A stretch of DNA of 64,000 nt, from the NCBI RefSeq assembly GCF_000745315.1, contig NZ_JQNQ01000001.1, forward strand, positions 1,240,001-1,304,000, in the 5' to 3' direction. The position numbers and the translations under genes were made by a program. Shown in pieces: positions 7,398 through 15,927 of the stretch; within the stretch, counting starts at the first letter, position 1, and the number at the start of each line of letters is the position of its first letter. The notes beneath the pieces are model-generated. The model made no database searches. It was not told where the DNA came from and saw only the letters and a list, made by a program, of their open reading frames with translations. This DNA comes from Salegentibacter sp. Hel_I_6. GTDB taxonomy: Bacteria > Bacteroidota > Bacteroidia > Flavobacteriales > Flavobacteriaceae.

Positions 7398-7440
7398 CAA
7401 AATTAAGTTTAAGTCAGTTTCCAGAATATGACGAGGGTCA
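7398..7440 (-). promoter_or_regulatory. hpf promoter with CRP/FNR-type box
   Basis: On the minus strand: palindrome TGAC-CCTC-GTCA (7440-7429), a 23-bp gap, then the perfect -7 element TAATTTTG (7405-7398), 26 bp before the hpf ATG. The box centre falls near -41.5 of the expected start site, the class II activator position. The half-sites differ from the other three boxes (GAC instead of GAT), but the spacing is identical. Activation is inferred. Confidence 0.6.
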
Positions 7441-7510
7441 CTTTGCTTTAAATTCAGTGCGTTTACTCAATCATCAAGATATAATGCTCAGCGGTAGTTT
7501 ACGCTCTAAT

Positions 7511-7951
7511 TCAGGAAAGCGTAGAAAGTTTGTCAGTATCTTTTATATATTCCGTTATCTTAAAAAGTTCCAACCTGTTTAATCTGAAAGCTTTCACGAA
7601 ACTTGCGATCTCATCTTCCAAATGTTCATGTTCTAACCTGAAAATCCTGGAGTCTTCGATTTTTTCAAGAATCATTTTTCCAATTTTCTCTCTATGCATA
7701 TTGGTTTTTTCTAACAGATCTTCACAGCGCTCTTTAAGTCTTAAAAGTTCATTTTTCATTTTTAGAGCCACTTTATAATTTTCATCTATATCTATCCAAA
7801 TAAAATAGCTATCCAAAAGTTTGTGTAAAAAACTGAGATCATCTTTAAAAAAGTGCAGGTCAGCATTCCAGTGTTTAGTGAGGATATAGAGCTGCTCCAT
7901 ATTGGCTTCGGCAATAAAATCGCCTTTTGGTCTTTTTCTTATAGTTTCCAT
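7511..7951 (-). CDS. Uncharacterised all-helical protein of the stress module
   Basis: 146 residues, not recognised. It reads as amphipathic helices throughout: MEQLYILTKHWNADLHFFKD, LSFLHKLLDSYFIWID, YKVALKMKNELLRLKERCED, and a coiled-coil-like stretch EKTNMHREKIGKMILEKIED. It has no signal peptide, TM segment or catalytic signature and is presumably cytosolic, possibly a four-helix bundle. It has its own promoter with a TGAT-N4-ATCA box in the same geometry as hpf, the ppsA operon and the universal stress gene. That is the best clue to its job (response to low energy or oxygen). Confidence 0.75.
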   Translation of the reverse strand: METIRKRPKGDFIAEANMEQLYILTKHWNADLHFFKDDLSFLHKLLDSYFIWIDIDENYKVALKMKNELLRLKERCEDLLEKTNMHREKIGKMILEKIEDSRIFRLEHEHLEDEIASFVKAFRLNRLELFKITEYIKDTDKLSTLS

Positions 7952-7973
7952 AATTAAAATTTTTAAGTTCTCC

Positions 7974-8016
7974 TGAAATTAATATAAACCGAGCTCAAAA
8001 AGTATGATTTTAATCA
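7974..8016 (-). promoter_or_regulatory. CRP/FNR-type promoter of the 146-residue gene
   Basis: Read on the minus strand: GCTGAT-TAAA-ATCAT (core 8016-8005), a 23-bp gap, then a -7 element TAATTTCA (7981-7974; two mismatches to TAnnTTTG), 22 bp before the ATG. There is no TTG -33 element, as expected for an activator-dependent promoter. Confidence 0.6.
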
Positions 8017-8029
8017 GCCTGAGATAATA

Positions 8030-10657
8030 TTAATTAGTTAATTTTAAAAGCTTTAGAAGTTGTGATAATAGTAATGAAGCAACACCAAAAACGATGATAA
8101 TAGCAAAGTGATTTACCGAAAGAGGCACTAAAGACAAAGCTTCAGCCATCAACGGGATATGGTATACCACAACCATAATTAAAATTGAAAACCCTGATGC
8201 AGCCCAAACCCAGGGGTTTGTGGTTACTTCATTTTTCAGGAAAGAAATTTTTCGCCTTGGTAAATTAAAAACATTTAGAAGCTGACCCAGAATTAGCGTG
8301 TAAAAGGCAATATTGTTTACCACAATTGCACTTAGTCCTATTTTAAAATGTGTATAAACTACCACTCCAATAACAGATGCTGTAATACTTAATCCATATA
8401 AAATGGTGGCAGACCAAAGTTTTTTAGTTAGAATTGGTTCATGCGGATCCCTGGGAGGATCTTTCATAATATTAGGATCACCTTTTCCTACACCAAGAGC
8501 TAAGGCCGGGAAAACATCAGTAACGAGGTTTAGAAAAAGAATTTGCAGTGGAAGCAGTGGAAGCGGTAAATTACTCAAAGAAGCAAGCCCTACTGAAATT
8601 ATTTCTGCCAGGTTACAGGACAGCAAGAAAATTACAAATTGCCTTATATTCTCGAATATAGTGCGACCCTGTCTTATGGCTAATTCTGTAGAGGTAAACT
8701 TATCGTCCATTAAGATTACATCGGCAACTTCTTTAGCTGCTTCGGTTCCCCTAATTCCCATCGCAATACCAATATCTGCTTTTTTAAGGGCCGGAGCATC
8801 GTTTACGCCATCGCCCAGCATCCCAATAATAGCTTTATTTTTCTGATAGAATTCTACCAAATTCAGTTTTTGACCGGGAACCATCCGGGCAAAAATTTGG
8901 GCTTCCAACAACGTTTTTTGCCTTTCTTCAGTTAAATTTTCAATTTCTTCAAAATCTTGACCGTGAACTACCATTTCCCCGGGAGCATCTTCAGACATAA
9001 GTCCGATTTCCTCCCCAATTTTTCTTGCGGTATCGGGATGATCTCCAGTAACCATCACTACCCTTATTCCTGCATTTTTATAGGTTTCAATCGCTTGTTT
9101 TATATCCTTTCGCGGCGGATCTAAAAATCCAAGAATTCCTACAAAAGTGAGATTATCCATCAAGCTTTCCTTATCTGGCTCTTGGTTACTTTCTCTGTAG
9201 GCGAAAGCCAGAACCCGCATTCCTTCGGCAGCGATTAGTTTTGCATGTTGCAGCCATTTTTCCTTATCCTGAAATTCTTTAAGGCCTTCTTTGGTTAAAA
9301 CCAAATCACAGGAATTGAGCAAAGCTTCCAGTGCCCCTTTTACGCAGATTAAATAATCCCCTTCAAATTGATGTGAAGTTCCCATTTTTTTGATTTCTGC
9401 ATCAAAAGGAACTTCCTGTATCCTGGGATATTTTTGCTGAATTTCTTTACAATCAAAACCCATTTCTGCAGCGAATTCTACCAGAGCGATCTCTACGGCG
9501 TCTCCGACCATTTCACCATTTTTCATTTTTGAATTGTTGCAGAGGCAACCAATATCTATCAACCTTTCAAAAGCAGGATCTTTTTTGAATTTTTCAGCTT
9601 CGGTAGCAGGAAATTCTGAAGAACCAAGCATTAAATGATGAACGCTCATTTTGTTTTCGGTAAGCGTACCGGTTTTATCGGTGCAAATTATCCCGGTCTC
9701 TCCAAGAGTTTGAACTGCCTCTAATTTTTTAATGATCACATTCCTTTTAGAAAGCCGAAGCATTCCTCTGGCCAGTGCAATAGTTGCCACAATAGGCAAA
9801 CCTTCAGGAATCGCAGCTACCGCAAGGGCAATCCCGGTTTTTATCATCAGCATCAAGTCCTTGCCCTGGAAATAGCCGGTAACTATAATTAGAATGGCGA
9901 AAAATAAAGTGAGCCAAATAAGCCAACGGCTTAACCGCTTTAGCTTTTTCTCTAAGGGTGTAATTTCTTTTTTTGCACTGCTGGTTAGTTCACTAATGCG
10001 ACCTATTTCTGTATTGACTCCTGTAGCGATGACAATAGCTTTTGCTTTTCCTCTCACCGCAATAGTGCCTTTGAAAAGCATATTTTTTCGATTTGCCAGG
10101 GGAATTTTATCTGGAAGGCTTTCAATGTTCTTTTCTACCTGATTACTTTCTCCTGTGAGAATGGCCTCTTTTACAGCAAAACTTTCGGTTTTCAACATAC
10201 GGCAATCGGCAGGAATAACATCTCCACTTTCCAGAATTACGATATCGCCGGGTACTAAACCAACCGCTTTAATTTCTACCTCTTTTCCATCTCGCAAAAC
10301 ATTGGCCTGGGTCTCTACCATTTTCTGCAATGCCTCTACAGATCTTAGTGCCTGCCACTCCATAAAAAACCCTATAAGTGCGGTGATAAGTATCACGATT
10401 AAAACAGCCGTGCCTTCCAGCCATTCGCCAAAGAAATAAGCAACAGCCATCGCGGCTGCCAAAATATAAATTATAGGATCAAGAAATTGCTCTAAAAATG
10501 TGAGCCCTATATTCTTGGATTTCGCTTCTTTTAAACGATTTGGACCATATTTTTTTATCCCTTCATCAATTGCAATGGCAGTTAAACCTTTATCAGGATC
10601 TACCTTGAATTCTGAAAGGAGTTTTTCAACAGAAATGGCGTGCGGATCTTTCAACAT
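8030..10657 (-). CDS. P-type cation-transporting ATPase, Ca2+/P2A-like
   Basis: An 875-residue ion pump that couples ATP hydrolysis to cation transport across the inner membrane. In order: an N-terminal cation-ATPase domain, TM pairs near 50-95 and 245-300, actuator motif TGES (about 170), PEGLP in TM4, phosphorylation motif DKTGTLT (Asp near 325), TGDHPDTARKIGEEIG, hinge MLGDGVNDAPALKKADIG (near 615) and C-terminal TM helices from about 690. PEGLP and the C-terminal bundle point to the Ca2+/H+-like group rather than heavy-metal P1B pumps, but the ion is not certain. It lies 8 bases after ppsA in the same operon. Confidence 0.93.
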   Translation of the reverse strand: MLKDPHAISVEKLLSEFKVDPDKGLTAIAIDEGIKKYGPNRLKEAKSKNIGLTFLEQFLDPIIYILAAAMAVAYFFGEWLEGTAVLIVILITALIGFFMEWQALRSVEALQKMVETQANVLRDGKEVEIKAVGLVPGDIVILESGDVIPADCRMLKTESFAVKEAILTGESNQVEKNIESLPDKIPLANRKNMLFKGTIAVRGKAKAIVIATGVNTEIGRISELTSSAKKEITPLEKKLKRLSRWLIWLTLFFAILIIVTGYFQGKDLMLMIKTGIALAVAAIPEGLPIVATIALARGMLRLSKRNVIIKKLEAVQTLGETGIICTDKTGTLTENKMSVHHLMLGSSEFPATEAEKFKKDPAFERLIDIGCLCNNSKMKNGEMVGDAVEIALVEFAAEMGFDCKEIQQKYPRIQEVPFDAEIKKMGTSHQFEGDYLICVKGALEALLNSCDLVLTKEGLKEFQDKEKWLQHAKLIAAEGMRVLAFAYRESNQEPDKESLMDNLTFVGILGFLDPPRKDIKQAIETYKNAGIRVVMVTGDHPDTARKIGEEIGLMSEDAPGEMVVHGQDFEEIENLTEERQKTLLEAQIFARMVPGQKLNLVEFYQKNKAIIGMLGDGVNDAPALKKADIGIAMGIRGTEAAKEVADVILMDDKFTSTELAIRQGRTIFENIRQFVIFLLSCNLAEIISVGLASLSNLPLPLLPLQILFLNLVTDVFPALALGVGKGDPNIMKDPPRDPHEPILTKKLWSATILYGLSITASVIGVVVYTHFKIGLSAIVVNNIAFYTLILGQLLNVFNLPRRKISFLKNEVTTNPWVWAASGFSILIMVVVYHIPLMAEALSLVPLSVNHFAIIIVFGVASLLLSQLLKLLKLTN

Positions 10658-10665
10658 TTTTTGAT

Positions 10666-13032
10666 TTACCGCTCTGATTCGGCTTTATTAATATTCTCTA
10701 TTCCTTTTAAAAGGGCATCTGGGTTAAAGGAAATACTGCTAATTTTTTCTTCTACCAGAAAAGAAGCAAACTCAGGAAAATCACTGGGAGCCTGCCCACA
10801 AAGTCCTATTTTCTTTCCTGCTTTTCGCGCTTTTTGAATTGCAGTAGCGATCATTTCTTTGGCAGATGCATTATTTTCATCAAAAGCATCTGCCATTAAT
10901 TCTGAATCCCGATCTACCCCAAGCGTAAGCTGAGTAAGATCGTTAGAGCCAATTGAAAAACCGTCAAAATATTCAGCAAAATCCTCTAGTAGAATTACGT
11001 TAGATGGAATTTCTACCATCATATAGATTTCCAAGGAATTCTTACCGCGTTCCAGCCCAAATTCTTTCATTAATTCAATTACATTTTTTGCCTCGTTAAT
11101 AGTTCTGCAAAATGGGATCATTACTTTTAAATTATCAAGGCCCATTTCTTCCCGCACCCTTTTTATCGCATTGCATTCTAACTCAAAAGCATCTTTATAG
11201 TTTGGGTGATAATAGCGCGCAGCACCTCTAAAACCTAACATAGGATTCTCTTCTAAAGGTTCAAACTGCCTACCACCAATAAGATTTGCATACTCGTTAC
11301 TCTTAAAATCACTAAGTCTAACAATCACTTCTTTAGGCGAAAATGCTGCTGCTATTACGGCAATGCCCCGGGATAATTCCTCAACAAAAAAGTCGCTTTT
11401 ATCTTTATACTGCCAGGTAAGTTCTTCTATACTTTTACGAGCCCCTATATCCTTTAGCTCATCATATTTTACCAAGGCCATAGGGTGAATTCTTATCTGA
11501 TGAGTAATAATAAATTCCATTCTCAACAAACCCACGCCATTGTTCGGGTAAAAAGAAAGCTGAAATGCCCTATCCGGATCTGAAAGAATGAATTTAGCTT
11601 CGGTTTTTGGTAGGGAAATATTTCCGAAATCTATTTCTTTGGTATCATAATCCAAAGCGCCTTTATATACAAAACCAGTTTTCCCTTCACAGGAAACGGT
11701 AATCATTTCACCATCTTTAATTTTTTCGGTTGCATTGTTTGTTCCCACAATTGCCGGCACTCCCAGTTCGCGGGCTACAATTGCTGCGTGACTGGTTCTG
11801 CCACCTCGTTCGGTTATTACGGCAGCTGCCAGTTTTAAAAGAGGATCCCAATCTGGACTGGTATTATTAGTGACAAGAATTTCTCCATGGTTTAATTTAT
11901 GCCCTTCGTCGGGAGATTTTAAAAACCGTGCTTTTCCTGTGGCAATGCTCGAACCAATGGCACTCCCGCTGGTTAAAACTTCACTTTTTTGCTTTAAATG
12001 ATATTCAATATAAAAACGTTTATCCTCTTCCCGGTGAACCGTCTCAGGTCGCGCCTGGGTTATAAAAAGCTCGTTGGTTAAACCATCTTTTGCCCACTCC
12101 ACATCCACAGGATGATTGTAATGCTTTTCTATAAGTAGGATCCATCGGGAAAGTTTAATAATTTCAACATCGGCAAGCACAAAACTATCCTGTTTCTCCA
12201 ACGGCGTTTCAATATTCACTGTAGAAGAATGGCCGTTGGATTCGGCGTAAACCATGGAAAGTTCCTTATGCCCTAATTTCTTCTGAATAATGGGATTTTC
12301 AGCTTTATCAATATTTGGTTTAAAAACATCAAATTCGTCAGGATTCACAAGACCCTGAACAATATTTTCACCTAAGCCCCATACACCGGACAAATGAATA
12401 ATATTCTTAAAACCCGATTCGGGTTCCAGGCTAAATCCAATTCCGGAGCAACTAATATCAGACCGCACCATCTTTTGGACTCCTACAGAAAGTGCAATTT
12501 CGTGATGTAGAAAATCTTTGTCTTCGCGATATTTTATAGCCCTATTGGTATAAAGTGAAGCGAAACAATTTTTAATAGCGCTAAGTAAAGCTTCAGCCCC
12601 TGTAATATTTAAAAAAGTGTCGTGTTGGCCGGCAAAACTCGCATTGGGTAAATCTTCAGCCGTGGCACTGCTTCTAACCGCTACCTGTATATTATCACCA
12701 TTTCCTAAAGCTATGTATGCCGAAATAATTTCTTCGGAAAATTCTTTAGAAAATTCTCCTGCCAAAATTAATTTACGAGCTTCAGCCCCAACAATACTAA
12801 GGTTCTCAAAACTTTTACGATCAAGAGTTTTTAATAAGCCTTTTAACTTTTCTTCAATTTTATTGGTTTTCAAAAAGGTCCAGAAAGCTTCTGAGGTAGT
12901 CGCAAAACCATCCGGAACCAGCACCCCTTCCGAAGATAATTCATTGTACATTTCACCCAAAGAGGCATTTTTACCACCAACTTTAGCCACATCTTTTATA
13001 GAGATTTCCCTAAATTTTTTAATGAATTTCAT
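10666..13032 (-). CDS. ppsA: Phosphoenolpyruvate synthase (pyruvate, water dikinase)
   Basis: Makes PEP from pyruvate with ATP giving AMP and phosphate, at the entry to gluconeogenesis. It has the three PEP-utilising domains: an N-terminal ATP grasp-like part (VGGKNASLGEMY, AVRSSATAEDLPNASFAGQH), the swivelling phosphohistidine domain with TERGGRTSHAAIVARELGVP (His near 415), and the C-terminal PEP/pyruvate barrel (GFRGAARYY, GSNDLTQLTLGVDRD, GLCGQAPSD). At 788 residues it is full length. It sits between the small membrane protein (31 bp upstream) and the cation ATPase (8 bp downstream), probably one transcript under a CRP/FNR-type box. Confidence 0.95.
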   Translation of the reverse strand: MKFIKKFREISIKDVAKVGGKNASLGEMYNELSSEGVLVPDGFATTSEAFWTFLKTNKIEEKLKGLLKTLDRKSFENLSIVGAEARKLILAGEFSKEFSEEIISAYIALGNGDNIQVAVRSSATAEDLPNASFAGQHDTFLNITGAEALLSAIKNCFASLYTNRAIKYREDKDFLHHEIALSVGVQKMVRSDISCSGIGFSLEPESGFKNIIHLSGVWGLGENIVQGLVNPDEFDVFKPNIDKAENPIIQKKLGHKELSMVYAESNGHSSTVNIETPLEKQDSFVLADVEIIKLSRWILLIEKHYNHPVDVEWAKDGLTNELFITQARPETVHREEDKRFYIEYHLKQKSEVLTSGSAIGSSIATGKARFLKSPDEGHKLNHGEILVTNNTSPDWDPLLKLAAAVITERGGRTSHAAIVARELGVPAIVGTNNATEKIKDGEMITVSCEGKTGFVYKGALDYDTKEIDFGNISLPKTEAKFILSDPDRAFQLSFYPNNGVGLLRMEFIITHQIRIHPMALVKYDELKDIGARKSIEELTWQYKDKSDFFVEELSRGIAVIAAAFSPKEVIVRLSDFKSNEYANLIGGRQFEPLEENPMLGFRGAARYYHPNYKDAFELECNAIKRVREEMGLDNLKVMIPFCRTINEAKNVIELMKEFGLERGKNSLEIYMMVEIPSNVILLEDFAEYFDGFSIGSNDLTQLTLGVDRDSELMADAFDENNASAKEMIATAIQKARKAGKKIGLCGQAPSDFPEFASFLVEEKISSISFNPDALLKGIENINKAESER

Positions 13033-13063
13033 ATTTAAATTTTTAGTGTCTTCTTGGTTAATT

Positions 13064-13450
13064 TCAATACAATACGAGTTCGTAGCCCATATTGAGTAGG
13101 AAAATTCCTAAAAAAAAAAGCAAGACGTAAATGGTTTGCACGAATTTGAGGTTTAGTACAGTAAGTTTTCTGGTAGTAGATTGAGGGAAAACAAATAAGC
13201 CAAGACCAAAAAAAAGTGAACTCCAACCCAGGGCGGTAATTATAAATTTCCAGTTTAGTTCCCAGATATTGTGGAATAAAATATTGACTAAGCCTATAAT
13301 TATTGCAGCAAAAGCGGCAAGTATCAAAAATTTTTGATCTTTTAAATCTTCAAATATTTGTTGTATTCGCCTGGGGTTGAAACTTAGTACAAAAAAGAAA
13401 ATTAAGAGGTACCAACCCCAAAATTTAGCGAGAAATAAAGAAGTATCCAT
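13064..13450 (-). CDS. Uncharacterised four-TM membrane protein, first gene of the ppsA operon
   Basis: I start at ATG 13450 (MDTSLFLAKFWG); the frame continues 9 codons upstream but would run into the leader. Four hydrophobic stretches are visible: FWGWYLLIFFFVLSF, LILAAFAAIIIGLVNILF, FIITALGWSSLFFGLGLFVF and FVQTIYVLLFFLGIFLLN. A short polar loop (NPRRIQQIFEDLKDQK) separates the first two. I do not recognise a family with certainty. It leads the operon with ppsA and the P-type ATPase. The promoter has the best box plus -7 match of the four stress promoters. Confidence 0.75.
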   Translation of the reverse strand: MDTSLFLAKFWGWYLLIFFFVLSFNPRRIQQIFEDLKDQKFLILAAFAAIIIGLVNILFHNIWELNWKFIITALGWSSLFFGLGLFVFPQSTTRKLTVLNLKFVQTIYVLLFFLGIFLLNMGYELVLY

Positions 13451-13474
13451 CTTAGAAAAGGCTTGGTTATCTCT

Positions 13475-13517
13475 CAAAGTTAGTCTGTATTTAAAATTTT
13501 TAATATGATAAATATCA
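13475..13517 (-). promoter_or_regulatory. CRP/FNR-type promoter of the ppsA-ATPase operon
   Basis: On the minus strand: GCTGAT-ATTT-ATCAT (core 13517-13506), exactly 23 bp, then the perfect -7 element TAACTTTG (13482-13475), 24 bp before the ATG. The inferred start site puts the palindrome at about -41.5. Confidence 0.68.
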
Positions 13518-13628
13518 GCTGTTTAGATATTACACTGGAAATAACTAATAAAACTAAGATGTTAGACTTATGTCAAAATTTAAAGCTCCTCATTCTGGAT
13601 CAATTAAAATCTTTATTTTTATAAGCGT

Positions 13629-14900
13629 ATGAAAGAACACTACTGGATTTTAGCGGGAATTGGTTTTACCACGCTTATTATGGCCTGGCTACCTTCAATT
13701 TCGAAGCGAATAAAAATTAGCGGTCCTATAATTTTACTCCTAATTGGTTTTTTATTATTCTCCCTGGGCTTGCCCATTGGGTGGCCAGATCCCTTGTGGG
13801 CCGATAAAGGTCTTATGTATTTTTCTGAAATGATCGTGATTATTTCCCTGATGGGAGCCGGGTTAAAAATTGGAAATAATTATAGCTTTAAAGCATGGAA
13901 AAGGCCTTTATTACTGGTTTTTGTCACGATGCCTATTTGTATGGTATCTGCCTATTTTTTAGGAAATAATTTTCTCTTTTTAAGTGTTCCTTCATCGCTT
14001 TTACTCGCCGCAATTCTTGCTCCTACAGATCCTGTATTGGCTGCCGAGACGCAGCTTGATGATCCCGAAAGAGAAAAAGAATATAAAGGAAAAATAAGAT
14101 TCGCTCTTACCGCAGAGGCGGGATTAAATGATGGTTTAGCCTTTCCATTCACTTATATGGCGGTACTAGTAGCCCAGGCCGGAAGTTGGGCCGCCTTTGA
14201 TTTCACCGATTGGATGTTGGATAAATTCTTTTTAAAAATTATTATTGGGACCATAGCAGGTTTTGCGATTGGAAATGCAATTGGTTTTATTTTAGACAAA
14301 GTACACAAGCACGCCGGAATCAATACTTTTGATGGTTTTCTTGCCCTATCACTTACTCTATTTAGTTATGGCGCGACAGAACTTATTCATGGTTATGGCT
14401 TTCTTGCAGTATTTTTCACTGGATTGAGCCTTCGGCATTATGAAAAAGTTAGTGGAGATTATAAAACCAAAATGCACGATTTTGTTCACGAAATAGAACG
14501 AATTTTACTGGTGGTATGGATTATTCTTTTTGGTGGTTCCATTATGAATGGTATGCTAAGCCTTACCGATTGGCGCGGAATTGTATTTGCTTTTGCTTTT
14601 GTACTAATTATTAGACCCCTGGCCGGAGTGATAAGTATGATAGGAATTAAGGACAATTTCAAAAACAAACTGGCAATTAGTTTCCTTGGAATTAAAGGAA
14701 TTGGATCGGTATTTTATCTCTCCTGGGCATTTGTAGAATTTGACGGATTTGAATATAAGAATGAGCTTTACTCAATTACCGCTTATATTATTTTGATCTC
14801 GGTAGTGGTTCACGGACTTACCGCGCCATCAATTATTGAATATTTTAAAAATAAGACAGAAAAGGGTGAAAATGAATCAGGAGAAATTCCCCAAAAATAA
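13629..14900 (+). CDS. Na+(K+)/H+ antiporter, CPA1 (NhaP-like) family
   Basis: A 423-residue transporter with about 12 TM helices that exchanges H+ for Na+ or K+. Family marks: ISGPIILLLIGFLLFSLGLP near the N-terminus, LAAILAPTDPVLAAE (the TDP motif of the CPA1 ion site), AEAGLNDGLAFPFTYMAV (the ND carboxylate motif) and an amphipathic C-terminus. Its 3' end overlaps the convergent lrgB by 24 bp. Ion preference cannot be read here. Confidence 0.9.
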   Translation: MKEHYWILAGIGFTTLIMAWLPSISKRIKISGPIILLLIGFLLFSLGLPIGWPDPLWADKGLMYFSEMIVIISLMGAGLKIGNNYSFKAWKRPLLLVFVTMPICMVSAYFLGNNFLFLSVPSSLLLAAILAPTDPVLAAETQLDDPEREKEYKGKIRFALTAEAGLNDGLAFPFTYMAVLVAQAGSWAAFDFTDWMLDKFFLKIIIGTIAGFAIGNAIGFILDKVHKHAGINTFDGFLALSLTLFSYGATELIHGYGFLAVFFTGLSLRHYEKVSGDYKTKMHDFVHEIERILLVVWIILFGGSIMNGMLSLTDWRGIVFAFAFVLIIRPLAGVISMIGIKDNFKNKLAISFLGIKGIGSVFYLSWAFVEFDGFEYKNELYSITAYIILISVVVHGLTAPSIIEYFKNKTEKGENESGEIPQK

Positions 14901-15584
14901 CTGAAGCAAATAAGGAGTGATTAGCGCTGTGATTATTCCGTTTACACACATAGCAAGGCCGCTGTAAACTCCTGCCAGTTTGCTTTCCTCAAAAGCGCGG
15001 GCAGTTCCTATGCCATGAGCCGCGGTTCCTAGTGCCGTGCCAATCGCAATTTTACTTTTAATGCCTAATCTTTTCAGAATAAAAGGGCCAAAAGCATTTC
15101 CAAAAATTCCGACGGCAATTACTATTCCGGCAGTAATTTCCGGAATTCCACCGGTAAGTTTCGTAATTTCAATAGCAATTGGTGTAGTAACCGATTTTGC
15201 TGCTAGCGATTGAACAATAAAATCGGGAACTTTTAAGAGCAAAAGGAAAATAATCACGGTTAAAATTCCGCTAACTCCACCGACCGCTACAGAAAGTAAA
15301 AACACTTTTAAATTCTGTTTTACTTCTTCATATTTCTCATAGAAGAAAACCCCAAGAGCAACTACCGAAGGCCCCAGGAAGAAACTAATAAACTTACCGC
15401 CCCGATTATAATCTTCAAAATCAATATTGAAAATTAACAAGAATAGAATTATAGCAACAATAGCTACCAAAACGGGATTCAGTAATACATAATCATATTT
15501 CTTGCGAAGTTGGCGCGCACCCGCAAAGGCGATAATGCTTATAAAAACTCCGAAAACTGGAAGTTGAAAGAATTCCTGCATCAC
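14877..15584 (-). CDS. lrgB: LrgB/CidB family membrane protein
   Basis: A 235-residue polytopic membrane protein. The conserved LrgB segment is present: VTTPIAIEITKLTGGIPEIT, then AGIVIAVGIFGNAFGPFIL, GTALGTAAHGIGTARAFEES and KLAGVYSGLAMCVNGIITAL. LrgAB/CidAB proteins influence murein hydrolase activity in firmicutes; in other bacteria and plastids LrgB-type proteins export glycolate or pyruvate-like acids. Either role is possible here. The start overlaps lrgA by 4 bases. Confidence 0.92.
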   Translation of the reverse strand: MMQEFFQLPVFGVFISIIAFAGARQLRKKYDYVLLNPVLVAIVAIILFLLIFNIDFEDYNRGGKFISFFLGPSVVALGVFFYEKYEEVKQNLKVFLLSVAVGGVSGILTVIIFLLLLKVPDFIVQSLAAKSVTTPIAIEITKLTGGIPEITAGIVIAVGIFGNAFGPFILKRLGIKSKIAIGTALGTAAHGIGTARAFEESKLAGVYSGLAMCVNGIITALITPYLLQLFLGNFS

Positions 15585-15913
15585 TTCCCGAGTTTTTCAA
15601 TAATTAATGCTGAAATATAAAGTGTGATTACAGTGCTGGCAATTACTGCTATAGAAATTGGCATCCAGTAATCGGCGATTATTTCAAAATACACCATAAG
15701 TCCTACGCCATAAGGAATAAAGAATAATACCAGGTATTTTATGAGTTTATCTGAGGCCGGTTTTACATCTTCAAGCTTTATTAGTTTTAAACGCAGCGCT
15801 ATAAAAATCAAAAACATTCCAAGAATATTTCCCGCGATTGGAATTTCAAAAAAATAGGTTATTAATTCCCCCAAAAGTAAAAATCCAAAAATATACGCTA
15901 AAGCTTTAAGCAT
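15581..15913 (-). CDS. lrgA: LrgA/CidA family (holin-like) membrane protein
   Basis: 110 residues, four TM helices, with the family pattern LGELITYFFEIPIAGNILGM, FIALRLKLIKLEDVKPASD and FFIPYGVGLMVYFEIIADYW. It is the partner of LrgB. The two reading frames overlap by 4 bases, so translation is coupled. It lies 14 bp after the creatininase-family gene on the same strand. Confidence 0.92.
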   Translation of the reverse strand: MLKALAYIFGFLLLGELITYFFEIPIAGNILGMFLIFIALRLKLIKLEDVKPASDKLIKYLVLFFIPYGVGLMVYFEIIADYWMPISIAVIASTVITLYISALIIEKLGK

Positions 15914-15927
15914 AGATTTTCCTATAA

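Noticed and set aside
7355..7582. A 75-codon plus-strand ORF across the hpf promoter
   Set aside because: It overlaps two minus-strand genes and a promoter; no protein features.
8403..10439. Several antisense ORFs of 80-147 codons opposite the P-type ATPase
   Set aside because: They mirror a strongly coding frame (all signature motifs of the ATPase), have low complexity and no starts with support.
13035..13226. A 63-codon minus-strand ORF between ppsA and the small membrane protein gene
   Set aside because: It lies in a different frame inside the membrane protein gene, which has clear TM periodicity and the promoter.
13561..13600. AGAC-TTAT-GTCA upstream of the antiporter gene as a fifth CRP/FNR-type box
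   Set aside because: The first half-site lacks the leading T, and no -7-like element lies 23 bp downstream (ATCAATTA is there instead).
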